Origin: Sphingomonas lacusdianchii
Lineage (GTDB): Bacteria; Pseudomonadota; Alphaproteobacteria; Sphingomonadales; Sphingomonadaceae
Length of the DNA: 64,000 nucleotides
Assembly (NCBI RefSeq): GCF_022664395.1
Contig: NZ_JAKRET010000011.1
Location: 62,001-126,000, forward strand
Direction of reading: 5' to 3'
The notes under the pieces were generated by a model. It saw only the letters and a list, made by a program, of their open reading frames with translations. It was not told the DNA's origin and ran no database searches. Below, piece after piece: positions 18,294 through 26,227 of this stretch. A program made the translations under genes and the position numbers. Position 1 is the stretch's first letter. Each line of letters starts with the position of its first letter.

Positions 18294-18511
18294 TCGCCTG
18301 CTCCTATTAAGCAGCGTACCGCAGACGCGCGATAGCCGCATACTTATCGCACAAGCAGTCCCAATTGCGAACGAGAGAATCGATAACATTGGGCCGTGCT
18401 TCGGTAGACGATGGTGCGTCAGCGTTTGGCGTCACCACGGATCGTGGCTCACGAGGGTAGATTGCTCGCTGTGGCTTTCTTGCCGTCGGCTCTGTGGCTA
18501 CGTTGACGACC

Positions 18512-18826
18512 ATGGAGGACAGCGCCGTGCAGCCAATCGAACGCGACACCCGACCGCAGTCTTTTGAGGACGTGGAGCGGAGCATGCGGCGCATCACCGA
18601 TCGCTACACCTGGAAGCGGGTCTTCCTGTTCGCCGCCTTGTTCATCTGGCTCTTCAATGCCTATGCCGCCCTGCCCTACGTCGACGGGCGATCGTACATC
18701 GCCGTTTGGGTCGTCGCCTGCATCGGTTGTTGGACCGCGTCGGGCTGGCTGCTTGACCTGCCCCGGCTGATGTTCCCGGAGGTCGAGGCCTTCCGGCACC
18801 TGCGCCGCCCAGCACCGCGCCAATAG
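18512..18826 (+). CDS. Small hypothetical membrane protein
   Basis: A 104-residue protein with two tightly spaced hydrophobic segments (about residues 38-56 and 63-85) and a basic tail. The ribosome site is poor, so either ATG 18494 or 18512 could be used. Convergent with the nuclease-like gene downstream. Confidence 0.55.
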   Translation: MEDSAVQPIERDTRPQSFEDVERSMRRITDRYTWKRVFLFAALFIWLFNAYAALPYVDGRSYIAVWVVACIGCWTASGWLLDLPRLMFPEVEAFRHLRRPAPRQ

Positions 18827-18852
18827 CCGAGCGCTCACTCCATCGGCATCGA

Positions 18853-19368
18853 TCAGATGATCGACACGCCAACTTCAGCGGCGAACACCATCAACCCGGG
18901 CTCGCCAAAATATTGCGCGTAACCGGGCCGAGGCTCAGGCGCCGAGTTCACGAACCGAGCGGGCTGACACCGCCACCCCCTGCTATGAGGACGAAGCGCC
19001 CCACGCGGGAGCCATGCGATCAAGGCTGGCGCATGGGCATCTTGTGACGTGAAGAACGGCATCGCGAGGATCATGTCGTCGTGGAACGCGGTCAGCCGAC
19101 CGACATAGCCATAGGCGGTCTTGTCGGTCTTCTCGTCGCTCGCGTACTTGCCCTTGACCTGCACCGGGCGGACGATCGTCGTGTTCGTGGCGGGGCGACT
19201 GACGATCATGTCGAAGCCATTATCGCGGCGAGGGAAATAGATATCCCACCCTGCGTCGGCGAGGACGCCGGCGACGTACATCTCCGCGAAATAGTCGCGC
19301 ACTCGAGCTGGTGGCTCATAGCCGCGCGATGCCGTTTCATTGATCTCGGGTTCGCCAGTCACGTGCAA
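18853..19368 (-). CDS. PD-(D/E)XK nuclease-like protein
   Basis: A 171-residue soluble protein. E29 sits in a helix (YFAEMYVAGVLA), D53 in GFDMIVSR, and Q70 and K72 in VQVKGKY. This E-x23-D-x16-QxK pattern is the core of the PD-(D/E)XK nuclease fold seen in Mrr-, Holliday-junction- and DUF4365-type proteins. It may cleave DNA as a stand-alone nuclease or form part of a defence or repair function; no methylase or helicase lies directly beside it. The assignment rests on the motif alone. Confidence 0.65.
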   Translation of the reverse strand: MHVTGEPEINETASRGYEPPARVRDYFAEMYVAGVLADAGWDIYFPRRDNGFDMIVSRPATNTTIVRPVQVKGKYASDEKTDKTAYGYVGRLTAFHDDMILAMPFFTSQDAHAPALIAWLPRGALRPHSRGWRCQPARFVNSAPEPRPGYAQYFGEPGLMVFAAEVGVSII

Positions 19369-19386
19369 TTTCCTTGAGCGGCGAAC

Positions 19387-19761
19387 CTATTTGCGCTTGT
19401 GCGGACCGGCCTTTCGCCCCGCTTCGTAACGCCGTTGCCATGCATCAGCCTTTTGCTTCTCGGCGATGGCGGCAAGCCTTAGCGCTCGGTCCTCGTCCGA
19501 CATCGCCAAGATTTGTTGCGTCCGCGTCTCAGTGGCACGTTCATCAGCGCGCGCCTTCAGCACCACCGATCCCACAAAGGCGGCTCCCACGCCGAGCAGT
19601 ACCAAACCGATCGTTGCGACGCCATGCCAGCCAGTACCCAGCAGGTAGAGCAGGAACACGAGCGCGACGATGCCGGATACCATGATGCCGATCGCGCTGC
19701 GGACCGCTGCCGCACCGAACAGCAGAATGGCGATGATGACGAGCAGCAGGATTACGATCAT
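19387..19761 (-). CDS. Hypothetical membrane protein with charged tail
   Basis: A 124-residue protein with an N-terminal hydrophobic hairpin (about residues 1-18 and 22-64) and a Lys/Arg/Ala-rich, probably coiled C-terminal 55 residues. It is on the same strand as the nuclease-like gene, 18 bases upstream of it. Function unknown. Confidence 0.6.
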   Translation of the reverse strand: MIVILLLVIIAILLFGAAAVRSAIGIMVSGIVALVFLLYLLGTGWHGVATIGLVLLGVGAAFVGSVVLKARADERATETRTQQILAMSDEDRALRLAAIAEKQKADAWQRRYEAGRKAGPHKRK

Positions 19762-19833
19762 GGGCCGATGCTGACCTAAACCCAGGTGCGAGGCAAACGA
19801 GATCGCGCCCTCGCGCCCAGTTGCCGCGTGGTC

Positions 19834-20181
19834 CTAGACGACACCTTCGGTGACCACGTTCCAGTCGGTTGAAATCGCAGGGTAGCGCTCAGACAACGCG
19901 TTGATGCCAGTAAGCGCGACCTGAGCCAGCGTGGCGAGGGGAAAGGGAGGCGGTCGGCCGTCGCCGCAATACTGGAGGCAGAGGATCCAGCAGCACGGCC
20001 CGGCCCGGAAGATCGGTTCGAGCACGTCGCTGGAGTCGACTGACGATCGACGGGTAACGGCGCCGACTGCATTGCTTTCAAGCAACTGCCAGAGGGTGAA
20101 CGGCGGGCCAGCGTAGGTGACCCATGCGATGCCATTTGCATCGATCGTCGCGCTCAACAGGCCTTTGTCGAATGTCGACAT
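19834..20181 (-). CDS. Hypothetical protein
   Basis: A 115-residue soluble protein beginning MSTFDKGLLSATID, with no motif recognised. The start is uncertain because the in-frame ATG at 20217 is also possible; neither has a strong ribosome site. Composition is plausible for a real gene but support is modest. Confidence 0.5.
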   Translation of the reverse strand: MSTFDKGLLSATIDANGIAWVTYAGPPFTLWQLLESNAVGAVTRRSSVDSSDVLEPIFRAGPCCWILCLQYCGDGRPPPFPLATLAQVALTGINALSERYPAISTDWNVVTEGVV

Positions 20182-20260
20182 GACGATGATCCCGGTTGCC
20201 CCTCGTATGCCGGACATCGTGGCTGCATCTCGGCATAAGGGGAAGATGGGTGAGGGCCAT

Positions 20261-20878
20261 CCCCGCCCGGTGGGCGGGGCCGGGCTCTAGTCGGCAAGAG
20301 CCGACCGGAGCCCCGCAAGAGCGGGTCTCCGCCCTGACGGGTGACGATCCCTTGTCCGGGTCCCGGAGGCGACCCCACGGCGCTCCTGAGGCGATCTACG
20401 CGGATGTGAGAGGCTTGCCCCTCCCCTAGCCCCAGAAGTCACGCGCGCACGACGTTCACCGCTGGCAGCCTTCGGCTGTTGAATCATGCGCTAGGCGCAT
20501 GATGAGTGCTTTGTGGGCCTATGTTCTCATCGCACCCTGCGCCGTCTCCCAGTGTCTCGGCGTGCCAGACCCGTCCGACGGGGTCGGCGTCAAAGGAGAA
20601 TTGCCCGCAAGCGGGCAATGCTTTTGTTTGTTTGAAGACGCCTCAACAAGAATACCGGGCCTAAAGGCCCTACGGTTTCCACCGCTAAAGCGGCGGAGCC
20701 TCCGTCATTCATGTTGACCCCGCCGGCCGTGCCTGCCTCTTGAGCCCCTGCGAGGACGGCTCCGGGTGCGATGAGAACAGAGGCCGGGCCTTGCCCATCA
20801 GCACAGTAAAAGGGGAATTGATCGCTTGGGCGATCAATGCGTCTTTGATTTGTTTATTTACGCTCCCTAGTCGGGAGC
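20261..20878. other. Hairpin-rich non-coding region
   Basis: About 800 bases (20218-21038) contain no convincing gene but many short perfect hairpins: 20261-20279, 20290-20305 and 20312-20325 (both with AAGA loops), 20466-20478, 20484-20502, 20657-20670 and 20682-20693 (both with TAAA loops), 20600-20619, 20817-20838 and 20862-20878. The pair at 20600 and 20817 share flanks but differ by compensating base changes. The region precedes the DUF736 gene and could be a structured leader, an independent RNA, or a replication origin. Confidence 0.5.
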
Positions 20879-21038
20879 TATTTATGCTCGGACTCACCGT
20901 GTACGATGACTTTAGTGTCAAGAAAACAATGCGCTTCAATACTTAGAGGGGAGGGGGTAAAAGAAAGATGCCGGAAGGGGAAAGGCCCCAAGCACCGGCA
21001 AACAGGGGGAGAGGCCCCCGCAAATAGGAGTTAAGATC

Positions 21039-21494
21039 ATGAACATCGGTTCCTTCAAGTCGGTCAATGGTCAGCTGCTCGGTTCGGTCGCAACCGCCAC
21101 GATCGACCTCGCTCGCTTGGGTCTCCGCCCGGTCGAGAGCAACAACGAGCGCGCGCCCGCCTTCGAGATCATGGTCCTGAACGTCGCGAAGCGTTGGGTT
21201 CAGATCGGCGCGCTTTGGGAAATGACCAGCAACAGCAGCGGCGAGAGCTTCTATCAGGGCAAGCTGGACGACCCGAGCCTCCCCGAACCCCTCCAGATCA
21301 TGCTCTTTGGCGACGTCGAGGAAGGCTATCGCGTCGTCTGGAACCGCCCCGCCCCGCGGCGCGAGAACCTCGACGGCAGCCGGACCGGTCGCCGCAGCCG
21401 CACCAACAACGCCGACGACTTCGCGGGCAACGCGACCGCCGATGGCCGCGTGAGCGACGACCAGACCGCCGACGACTACGTCCCGGCCTTCTAA
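21039..21494 (+). CDS. DUF736 family protein
   Basis: A 151-residue protein starting MNIGSFKSVNGQLLGSVATATIDL, then a WVQIGALWE and KLDDPSLPEPLQIMLF core. This is the DUF736 pattern, a small family of unknown role common on alphaproteobacterial plasmids near replication, partition or transfer genes. The last 40 residues are hydrophilic and Arg/Asp-rich, longer than the usual ~100-residue family form. AGGAG at 21025-21029 fixes the start. The DUF2493 gene follows in the same direction. Confidence 0.85.
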   Translation: MNIGSFKSVNGQLLGSVATATIDLARLGLRPVESNNERAPAFEIMVLNVAKRWVQIGALWEMTSNSSGESFYQGKLDDPSLPEPLQIMLFGDVEEGYRVVWNRPAPRRENLDGSRTGRRSRTNNADDFAGNATADGRVSDDQTADDYVPAF

Positions 21495-21570
21495 GCCAGC
21501 CAGACGGGCGGGGAGAGGGGTGCAACCCTCCCCCGACCCTAGCCGCCACCAATTGCCAAGGATTGACGCC

Positions 21571-22737
21571 ATGACCAAGGAAACGACCTCGCAGCGCTTT
21601 AGCAGCTTTGCCGCCATGGGCGAAGCCCTCGCAACGAGCGACACCACCCGCGCAGACGCCGCCCGCAAGGGATGGGCGACGCGCCGGGCGAACGCCGCGC
21701 GCACGGACACCGACGATTGCCACCCCGCCGACGATAACGCCGAGCACAGCGCGACGGCGACCGATGCGGCCGACGAGATCGCGGAGAGCTACGCCGAGGC
21801 GACCGCGACGACCAATTTTCAGGACGCGTTCGGCGACGTTGGCGCGCTTTCCATCGTCGAAATGGGGGGCGAGCGGCAGGAACTGGACATGCCCGAGCCG
21901 ATCGAGGCGCAACACGATTGCGCGGCGATCATGGCGACCCTTTTCGACCTGTTCCGCGACACTCGCCTAGAGGCGAGCGCGCAGGCGATCGCATGGGGCT
22001 TCGTCAACTCGTTCCACTACGAGGCGCAGAAGCTGGAACGCGAGGAAGACCGGCTTTGCGCCGACCTTGGCGAGATGACCCGCCGCTATGACCCGTCGGA
22101 GATTTACGCGGTCGAGATGGAGGAATTGCAACTCCGCGCCCAGACCAAGACGGAACAGCGCGCCGCCATCGAGTGTATGCGCGATTATGCCGCCGATTGT
22201 TACCGCGCGCAGACCGGCCACCCATGGTCCCCGGCGCGCGGATCGAAGGTTTCGAGCGGAGGCACCGCAAGCCAGATCGCGGCAATCGACTTCCTCAAAG
22301 CGCGCGCGCAGGACCACCGCGAGAAGCGCAACCCCACCGGCCCGCTTGTCGTCTTTTCGGGCGGCGCAGAGTGGCACGACTGGCAACAGCTTTGGGACCG
22401 GCTCGACGCCATCAAGGCGCGCGTTCCGCACATGACCTTGTGCACGACCGCGCAGCGCAAGGGATGCGATGCTATCGCCGCAGCATGGGCCGCAAGCCGA
22501 GGCGTCACGGTTGTTGCCTTCACCCCGCAGACGGGCCGCTATGGCAAGCGCGCGGGCTTCGTTCGTAACGAACAGCTTGCCGCCCTTAACCCGGTCGAGG
22601 CAATCGTCTGTCAGGGGTCCGGGCTGCAATCCAACCTGTTGCAGGTGCTGAAAACCGCCCGCATCCCGACCCACGCTTTCCGGATCGACGGACAGGCCCC
22701 CGCCCCCGTCGCAACCAAGCGCGCCGCGTTCGGTTGA
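21571..22737 (+). CDS. DUF2493 (SLOG-like) domain protein
   Basis: A 388-residue protein. The C-terminal 140 residues, from about PLVVFSGGAEWHDWQQLWDR to ALNPVEAIVCQGSGLQSNLL, match DUF2493, a Rossmann-like domain of the SLOG/DprA superfamily that binds nucleotides or nucleic acids. The N-terminal 230 residues are hydrophilic and partly helical and are often present in plasmid homologues. It follows the DUF736 gene by 76 bases, a pairing I associate with sphingomonad plasmids. AAGGA supports ATG 21571 over an upstream in-frame start at 21520. Confidence 0.85.
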   Translation: MTKETTSQRFSSFAAMGEALATSDTTRADAARKGWATRRANAARTDTDDCHPADDNAEHSATATDAADEIAESYAEATATTNFQDAFGDVGALSIVEMGGERQELDMPEPIEAQHDCAAIMATLFDLFRDTRLEASAQAIAWGFVNSFHYEAQKLEREEDRLCADLGEMTRRYDPSEIYAVEMEELQLRAQTKTEQRAAIECMRDYAADCYRAQTGHPWSPARGSKVSSGGTASQIAAIDFLKARAQDHREKRNPTGPLVVFSGGAEWHDWQQLWDRLDAIKARVPHMTLCTTAQRKGCDAIAAAWAASRGVTVVAFTPQTGRYGKRAGFVRNEQLAALNPVEAIVCQGSGLQSNLLQVLKTARIPTHAFRIDGQAPAPVATKRAAFG

Positions 22738-22802
22738 ACCCATCGGGCGGCGCGCTTTCCCCCTACGCGCCGCCCATCCCCTTTCCTTGGCAGGAATGAC
22801 TA

Positions 22803-22839
22803 GGCCAGCGACGGGAAATCCCCGGCGCTGGCCCCTTTT
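22803..22839 (+). terminator. Terminator after the DUF2493 gene
   Basis: GGCCAGCG at 22803-22810 pairs perfectly with CGCTGGCC at 22826-22833, followed by CCTTTTC. It lies 66 bases after the DUF2493 stop codon. Confidence 0.6.
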
Positions 22840-22856
22840 CGCCACCGTCGCTTTGT

Positions 22857-22881
22857 GGGGGAAACCCTACTGGTTTCCCCC
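22857..22881. repeat. Perfect 10-bp hairpin
   Basis: GGGGGAAACC and GGTTTCCCCC flank a 5-base CTACT loop. It begins a cluster of perfect inverted repeats that continues to 23175 and contains no gene. Confidence 0.7.
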
Positions 22882-22887
22882 ACGCCA

Positions 22888-22957
22888 GGTGACCGGGCGC
22901 GCACTGCCTTGGCACGGCCCCGTCGGGCCGCGCCTGGTCAGCGCGCGCCCGGTCACC
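22888..22957. repeat. Perfect 15-bp inverted repeat
   Basis: The 15-base arms 22888-22902 and 22943-22957 are perfectly complementary (GGTGACCGGGCGCGC and its reverse complement), with a 40-base loop that itself can fold. No gene is present. Such a structure could be a protein-binding or origin element. Confidence 0.75.
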
Positions 22958-23058
22958 TTCCCCCTTCCGGTAAGGCGCTGCCGCACGCCCGCAGCGCCGG
23001 CAGCGCGTGTTCGCGGCTCAACCGCATGTTGTTAGGATCTGCGCGCTAAAGCCGCAGC

Positions 23059-23175
23059 GTCCACGGCTGACCGGGGGATGACGGCCCGGCCAGCTGGCGA
23101 GCGGCACCCGGGATCTGCCACCGCCATATTGGCGACCGTCTTCCCGCTGAAAGGGGTTTCGGGTCAGCCGTGGAC
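23059..23175. repeat. Perfect 14-bp inverted repeat with long loop
   Basis: Arms GTCCACGGCTGACC (23059-23072) and its exact reverse complement (23162-23175) enclose 89 bases with no gene. It lies immediately ahead of the first copy of the 290-bp repeat. Confidence 0.75.
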
Positions 23176-23198
23176 AACCCCGCCCCCGCCCAAGCCCC

Positions 23199-23490
23199 GC
23201 TCGCTCGCTTCGGTCCGGCCCTTCGGCCTCCCCTTGCTACGCCTCGGCCGGGGAAGCGCCGGAGCGGGCATTGAGCCCGCCCCGTCGCTGCTGCCGCGGG
23301 AAAAACTCTCTCTCAAGTCGTCCCAGTTTGTCGGCCGGGGTGACGAGCCTCAAGGACGGCGGGGCCCCACCATTTTGCTACGCAAAATCGTGACCCCCAC
23401 CGCCGCTGACGCGGCCGCTACGCGGTCCTTGACCCTCGCCACCCCGACCGACGCGAGGACACCGTCATCAAGACGAAGGAGACGGTCATG
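23199..23490 (+). repeat. Long direct repeat, copy 1 (leader of small gene)
   Basis: About 290 bases, highly similar to 23845-24140 and, over the first ~95 bases, to 24492-24587. Each long copy runs into the ribosome site of a small gene. The heptamer GCTACGC occurs three times in each long copy, once as the loop side of the perfect hairpin ATTTTGCTACGCAAAAT. The open frames read through it vary by chance and are not genes. Confidence 0.85.
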
Positions 23491-23820
23491 AACAGCATCA
23501 ACACGCAGCGCAGCTACGCCACGCACGAAGCCGGCTATCTGGCCGCTCAGCGCCACGGGTTCCGGACGATCCAGCGACTGGAAGACGCGCTCCGGGAGCG
23601 TGACGGATGGGCCGGCCGATACACGGGACGCTTCGATCACGAGCTGGAGGAGATGGTGATCGATGACGACTGCTCCGGGGAGTTCGACGAGGCGCATCAG
23701 ATCGCCGAGGGCATAGCCGCCGAGGCAGCGCGTGGGAACGCGCGCGGGATCATCATCGCACAGGGCCGCACCGACGAAGCGGCGCTGATGATCCTCGCGG
23801 CAAGCCCCTCCTCGGGGTGA
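23488..23820 (+). CDS. Small hypothetical protein behind repeat copy 1
   Basis: A 110-residue soluble acidic protein with no recognised motif. AAGGAG lies 7-8 bases before ATG 23488. The start codon stands at the right edge of the first 290-bp repeat and the second repeat begins 25 bases after its stop, so it sits like a cassette between repeats. Function unknown. Confidence 0.7.
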   Translation: MNSINTQRSYATHEAGYLAAQRHGFRTIQRLEDALRERDGWAGRYTGRFDHELEEMVIDDDCSGEFDEAHQIAEGIAAEAARGNARGIIIAQGRTDEAALMILAASPSSG

Positions 23821-23844
23821 GGCTCAAGGCCCGGCCGTCACCCG

Positions 23845-24140
23845 GCTCGCTCGCATCGGTCAGGCCCTTCGGCCTGCCCTTGCTACGCCTCGGCCGGGGA
23901 AGCGCCAGTGCGGGCATCGAGCCCGCCCTGGCGCTGCTGCCGCGGGGTAAACCCTCTATCTCAAGTCGTCCCAGTCTGTCGGCCGGTGCGGCGAGCCTCA
24001 AGGACGGCGGGGCCCCACCATTTTGCTACGCAAAATCGTGACCCCCACCGCCGCTGCCGCGGCCGCTACGCGGTCCTTGACCCTCGCCACCCCGACCGAC
24101 GCGTGATCTCCGTCATGAAGACAAAGGAGGAACGGTTATG
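23845..24140 (+). repeat. Long direct repeat, copy 2 (leader of small gene)
   Basis: Near-identical to copy 1 over most of its length, with small differences near the start and in the final 30 bases. It leads into the ribosome site and ATG of the gene at 24138, exactly as copy 1 leads into the gene at 23488. Confidence 0.85.
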
Positions 24141-24392
24141 CAGGTTCTGTTGTTTCGTGCTCTGAAGGACGCTAATGTCGAGGACGACAAGGCGGCTGCC
24201 GTAGTGGCAGCGATCGAGGAGCACGTGGACGTGGCAGTCGGTCAGGCAAACAAGGCGCTCGAGGCGAAGCTGACGGGCATCGACAGCAAGATCGAGACGA
24301 CGCGCTCGACGCTGACGATCTGGTTCGGCGTGCAGACCGCACTGCTCGCGCTGCTCGGCGCCGCCGCCATCTGGAGCAACTTCCTCAAATAA
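24138..24392 (+). CDS. Small coiled-coil protein with C-terminal membrane anchor
   Basis: An 84-residue protein. Residues 10-60 are charged, Ala-rich and probably coiled coil (DSKIETTRSTLTIW near the end); residues 60-80 form one hydrophobic segment. The layout resembles DUF1640-type tail-anchored coiled-coil proteins of mobile elements, though I am not certain. AAAGGAGG fixes the start. It follows repeat copy 2 and is followed by a terminator at 24435. Confidence 0.75.
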   Translation: MQVLLFRALKDANVEDDKAAAVVAAIEEHVDVAVGQANKALEAKLTGIDSKIETTRSTLTIWFGVQTALLALLGAAAIWSNFLK

Positions 24393-24434
24393 CTTGGCCG
24401 GGCCGCGACGCTCTCCGGTTGCCAAATTCGAACA

Positions 24435-24463
24435 GGCCGCTCGGTGACCCGGGCGGCCTTTTT
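24435..24463 (+). terminator. Rho-independent terminator
   Basis: GGCCGC at 24435-24440 pairs with GCGGCC at 24453-24458, followed by five T residues. It lies 42 bases after the small coiled-coil gene. Confidence 0.75.
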
Positions 24464-24491
24464 GCTGTCTGCAATCCGCGCGCCCTACCCG

Positions 24492-24587
24492 GCTCGCTCG
24501 CTGCGGAGCGGCCCCTTCGGGCCGCCCTTGCTACGCCTCGGCCGGGAGGCGCCAGTGCGGGCATCGAGCCCGCCCTGGCGCTGCTGA
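24492..24587 (+). repeat. Long direct repeat, truncated copy 3
   Basis: The first ~95 bases match the start of copies 1 and 2, then similarity ends at about 24587. It again precedes a small gene, at 24713, which in this case has its own unrelated leader. Confidence 0.75.
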
Positions 24588-24712
24588 CGTACGTATAAAG
24601 CCATTCTCCAGCATGCGCGTCGAAACGCTGCCCGGGCCCAGCATCAAGGGGCCCGGATCATCGCCGGAGAGGAGAGAGAAAGGGAGACGCGGTTTCAACG
24701 AAGGAGGTCGAG

Positions 24713-25294
24713 ATGACCATCACGTTCCGCGTCGACGACGGCCACAATGTCCTGTCGCCCTCACCCGCCGTCATCACTCCCGACCAGCTCGGCGCGCTCC
24801 GCGATCTTCTCGACGAGCATCGCGACCGGACCGGGGCTCCGATGGTCATCCCGATCCACGGTGAACCAGCCTCCGGGTCGTTCGAGATCGAGGTCCGGGT
24901 GTGCCCTCTCGCGCTCGCCTCGATCGCGCGCTGCTTCGATCATGACCCGGCCGTGATCGCCGTCATCGACGAGGCCCAGTTCCGGGCACGCCGCGTCCGC
25001 GTCTGGCAACAGGAACCGACCGGCGATCTGCGGCTCGGCCTTGGCCTCAATCCCGATGGCGCACCCGAATTGGAGGTCGCCAACGGGAACGCCTTCGCCC
25101 TTCTCGCCAGCCTCGGTCTGGACGAGGAATCGTGCGGCGCGATCCCGCTGTCGCAGCTCCGACAGCGGCTCATGGATCCACGCATCCGGCGACGCCTCGA
25201 CGAGGATCCCCAGATGTCTCGATACGTCGAGGCGCTGACCACCATGGCGGCGCTGAAACCCGTCGAGGGGGAATACCACCTCGCATGGGCCTGA
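24713..25294 (+). CDS. Hypothetical protein
   Basis: A 193-residue soluble protein with no recognised domain. The N-terminal part looks alpha/beta and the last 60 residues helical. GAAGGAGG lies just before ATG 24713. It is followed by a strong terminator at 25326 and is convergent with the TraC-like gene. Confidence 0.7.
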   Translation: MTITFRVDDGHNVLSPSPAVITPDQLGALRDLLDEHRDRTGAPMVIPIHGEPASGSFEIEVRVCPLALASIARCFDHDPAVIAVIDEAQFRARRVRVWQQEPTGDLRLGLGLNPDGAPELEVANGNAFALLASLGLDEESCGAIPLSQLRQRLMDPRIRRRLDEDPQMSRYVEALTTMAALKPVEGEYHLAWA

Positions 25295-25325
25295 CGGCTC
25301 AGCGAGACACGCTCAGCGACCCGCA

Positions 25326-25363
25326 GGGACGCCCAGCCTACCAGCTGGCGCGTCCCTTTTTTT
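25326..25363 (+). terminator. Strong rho-independent terminator
   Basis: GGGACGC plus CCAGC pair with GCTGG and GCGTCCC around a short loop, followed by seven T residues. The bases after the T run repeat those after the terminator at 17225. Confidence 0.8.
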
Positions 25364-25472
25364 GCCTGCGAACCTCAAGCCGGCTGCGCCGCGTCCGGAC
25401 CAGAAAACAGAATGGCCGCATGAGGTAGCAGCCCCATGCGGCCATCGCCGTGACCATCGGCCTCGAACCGGC

Positions 25473-25697
25473 TCAGGCTTCCGCCATGAGCCGCTTCTCG
25501 ACCTCGTCGACGCCAAGCGTCTTCACCACCTTCATCAGCCCCTCCAATCGATCGAGCGGGACCTTGAACAGCCCTGCCTTCTCGACTGCTCCGACAGCCG
25601 CCTCCCGCACCTTCGCCTGATGCGCCTGACGGCGCTCAGCGAGCTTGCGTTCGTCGGCCGCGATCGCGGCCAGTTCAGCGTCTAGTGACTTCGCCAT
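25473..25697 (-). CDS. Small TraC-like mobilisation protein
   Basis: A 74-residue highly charged helical protein beginning MAKSLDAELAAIAADERKLA. Its length and Ala/Glu/Lys-rich coiled N-terminus resemble the small TraC/MobC-type accessory proteins next to alphaproteobacterial transfer origins. That match is by general character, not by a defining motif. It is divergent from the transfer genes at 26228-32098, with the candidate oriT between them. Confidence 0.5.
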   Translation of the reverse strand: MAKSLDAELAAIAADERKLAERRQAHQAKVREAAVGAVEKAGLFKVPLDRLEGLMKVVKTLGVDEVEKRLMAEA

Positions 25698-25969
25698 AGT
25701 GTGCCCTTTTCGGTACGGCTGATTGGCTCTGAACAGGCCTCATATACCGCTCGAAGGAGCGCACAGGAACCCACAAGAACGACCATGGAGCAATCCGATG
25801 TTTTCGCGTCTGGCAGAGGTCAGTGTCCCCGGCGCGCAGCGCCCTTCGGGCAGCTGCTCCCCGCCTAGCGGCGGGTTGGATCCCGGCGGAACGCCGAGGC
25901 AATCCCGAGCCGTCTCGAAGGGTCAGAACACCCAAAGCAATACGAAGGAATCGGGACTTCAGTAGAGCA

Positions 25970-26227
25970 CACCGAACGCAAGCTTCGCTTGCTTTTTCCC
26001 GTGGATTTTCAGGTAGTTAGCAGCGAGCAATTGAGGGTCACAATGTGTTACGCTTTGTGGCACAACGTAACACACTCAAAAAACCGCAGAAAACCGCGCT
26101 TTCTGCGTGTTACGACGTGACACGAAATCGCGCCTGAAATCAACGATCCGCTTGAACGCGGACCAGAGACCCGCTAAAAACGACGTCGACGAAGAGCCCA
26201 CCAGCCCCCCTGCTAGGGAGCTGGTTC
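25970..26227. other. Candidate origin of transfer (oriT)
   Basis: Intergenic region directly upstream of the RHH-coupling protein-relaxase operon. It holds an inverted pair TGTGTTACG (26044-26052) / CGTAACACA (26066-26074), a second near-perfect pair CGTGTTACG (26106-26114) / CGTGACACG (26116-26124), and a GCAAGC/GCTTGC hairpin with a T run at 25978-25997. Repeated GTGTTACG half-sites would suit a ribbon-helix-helix accessory protein. In TrwC systems oriT lies here. The nick site is not identified. Confidence 0.5.

Noticed and set aside
23078..24165. Open frames in the 290-bp repeats giving RPFGLPLLRLGRG-type peptides
   Set aside because: They arise from the repeat itself, have no ribosome site or consistent ends, and appear in two frames of the same sequence.
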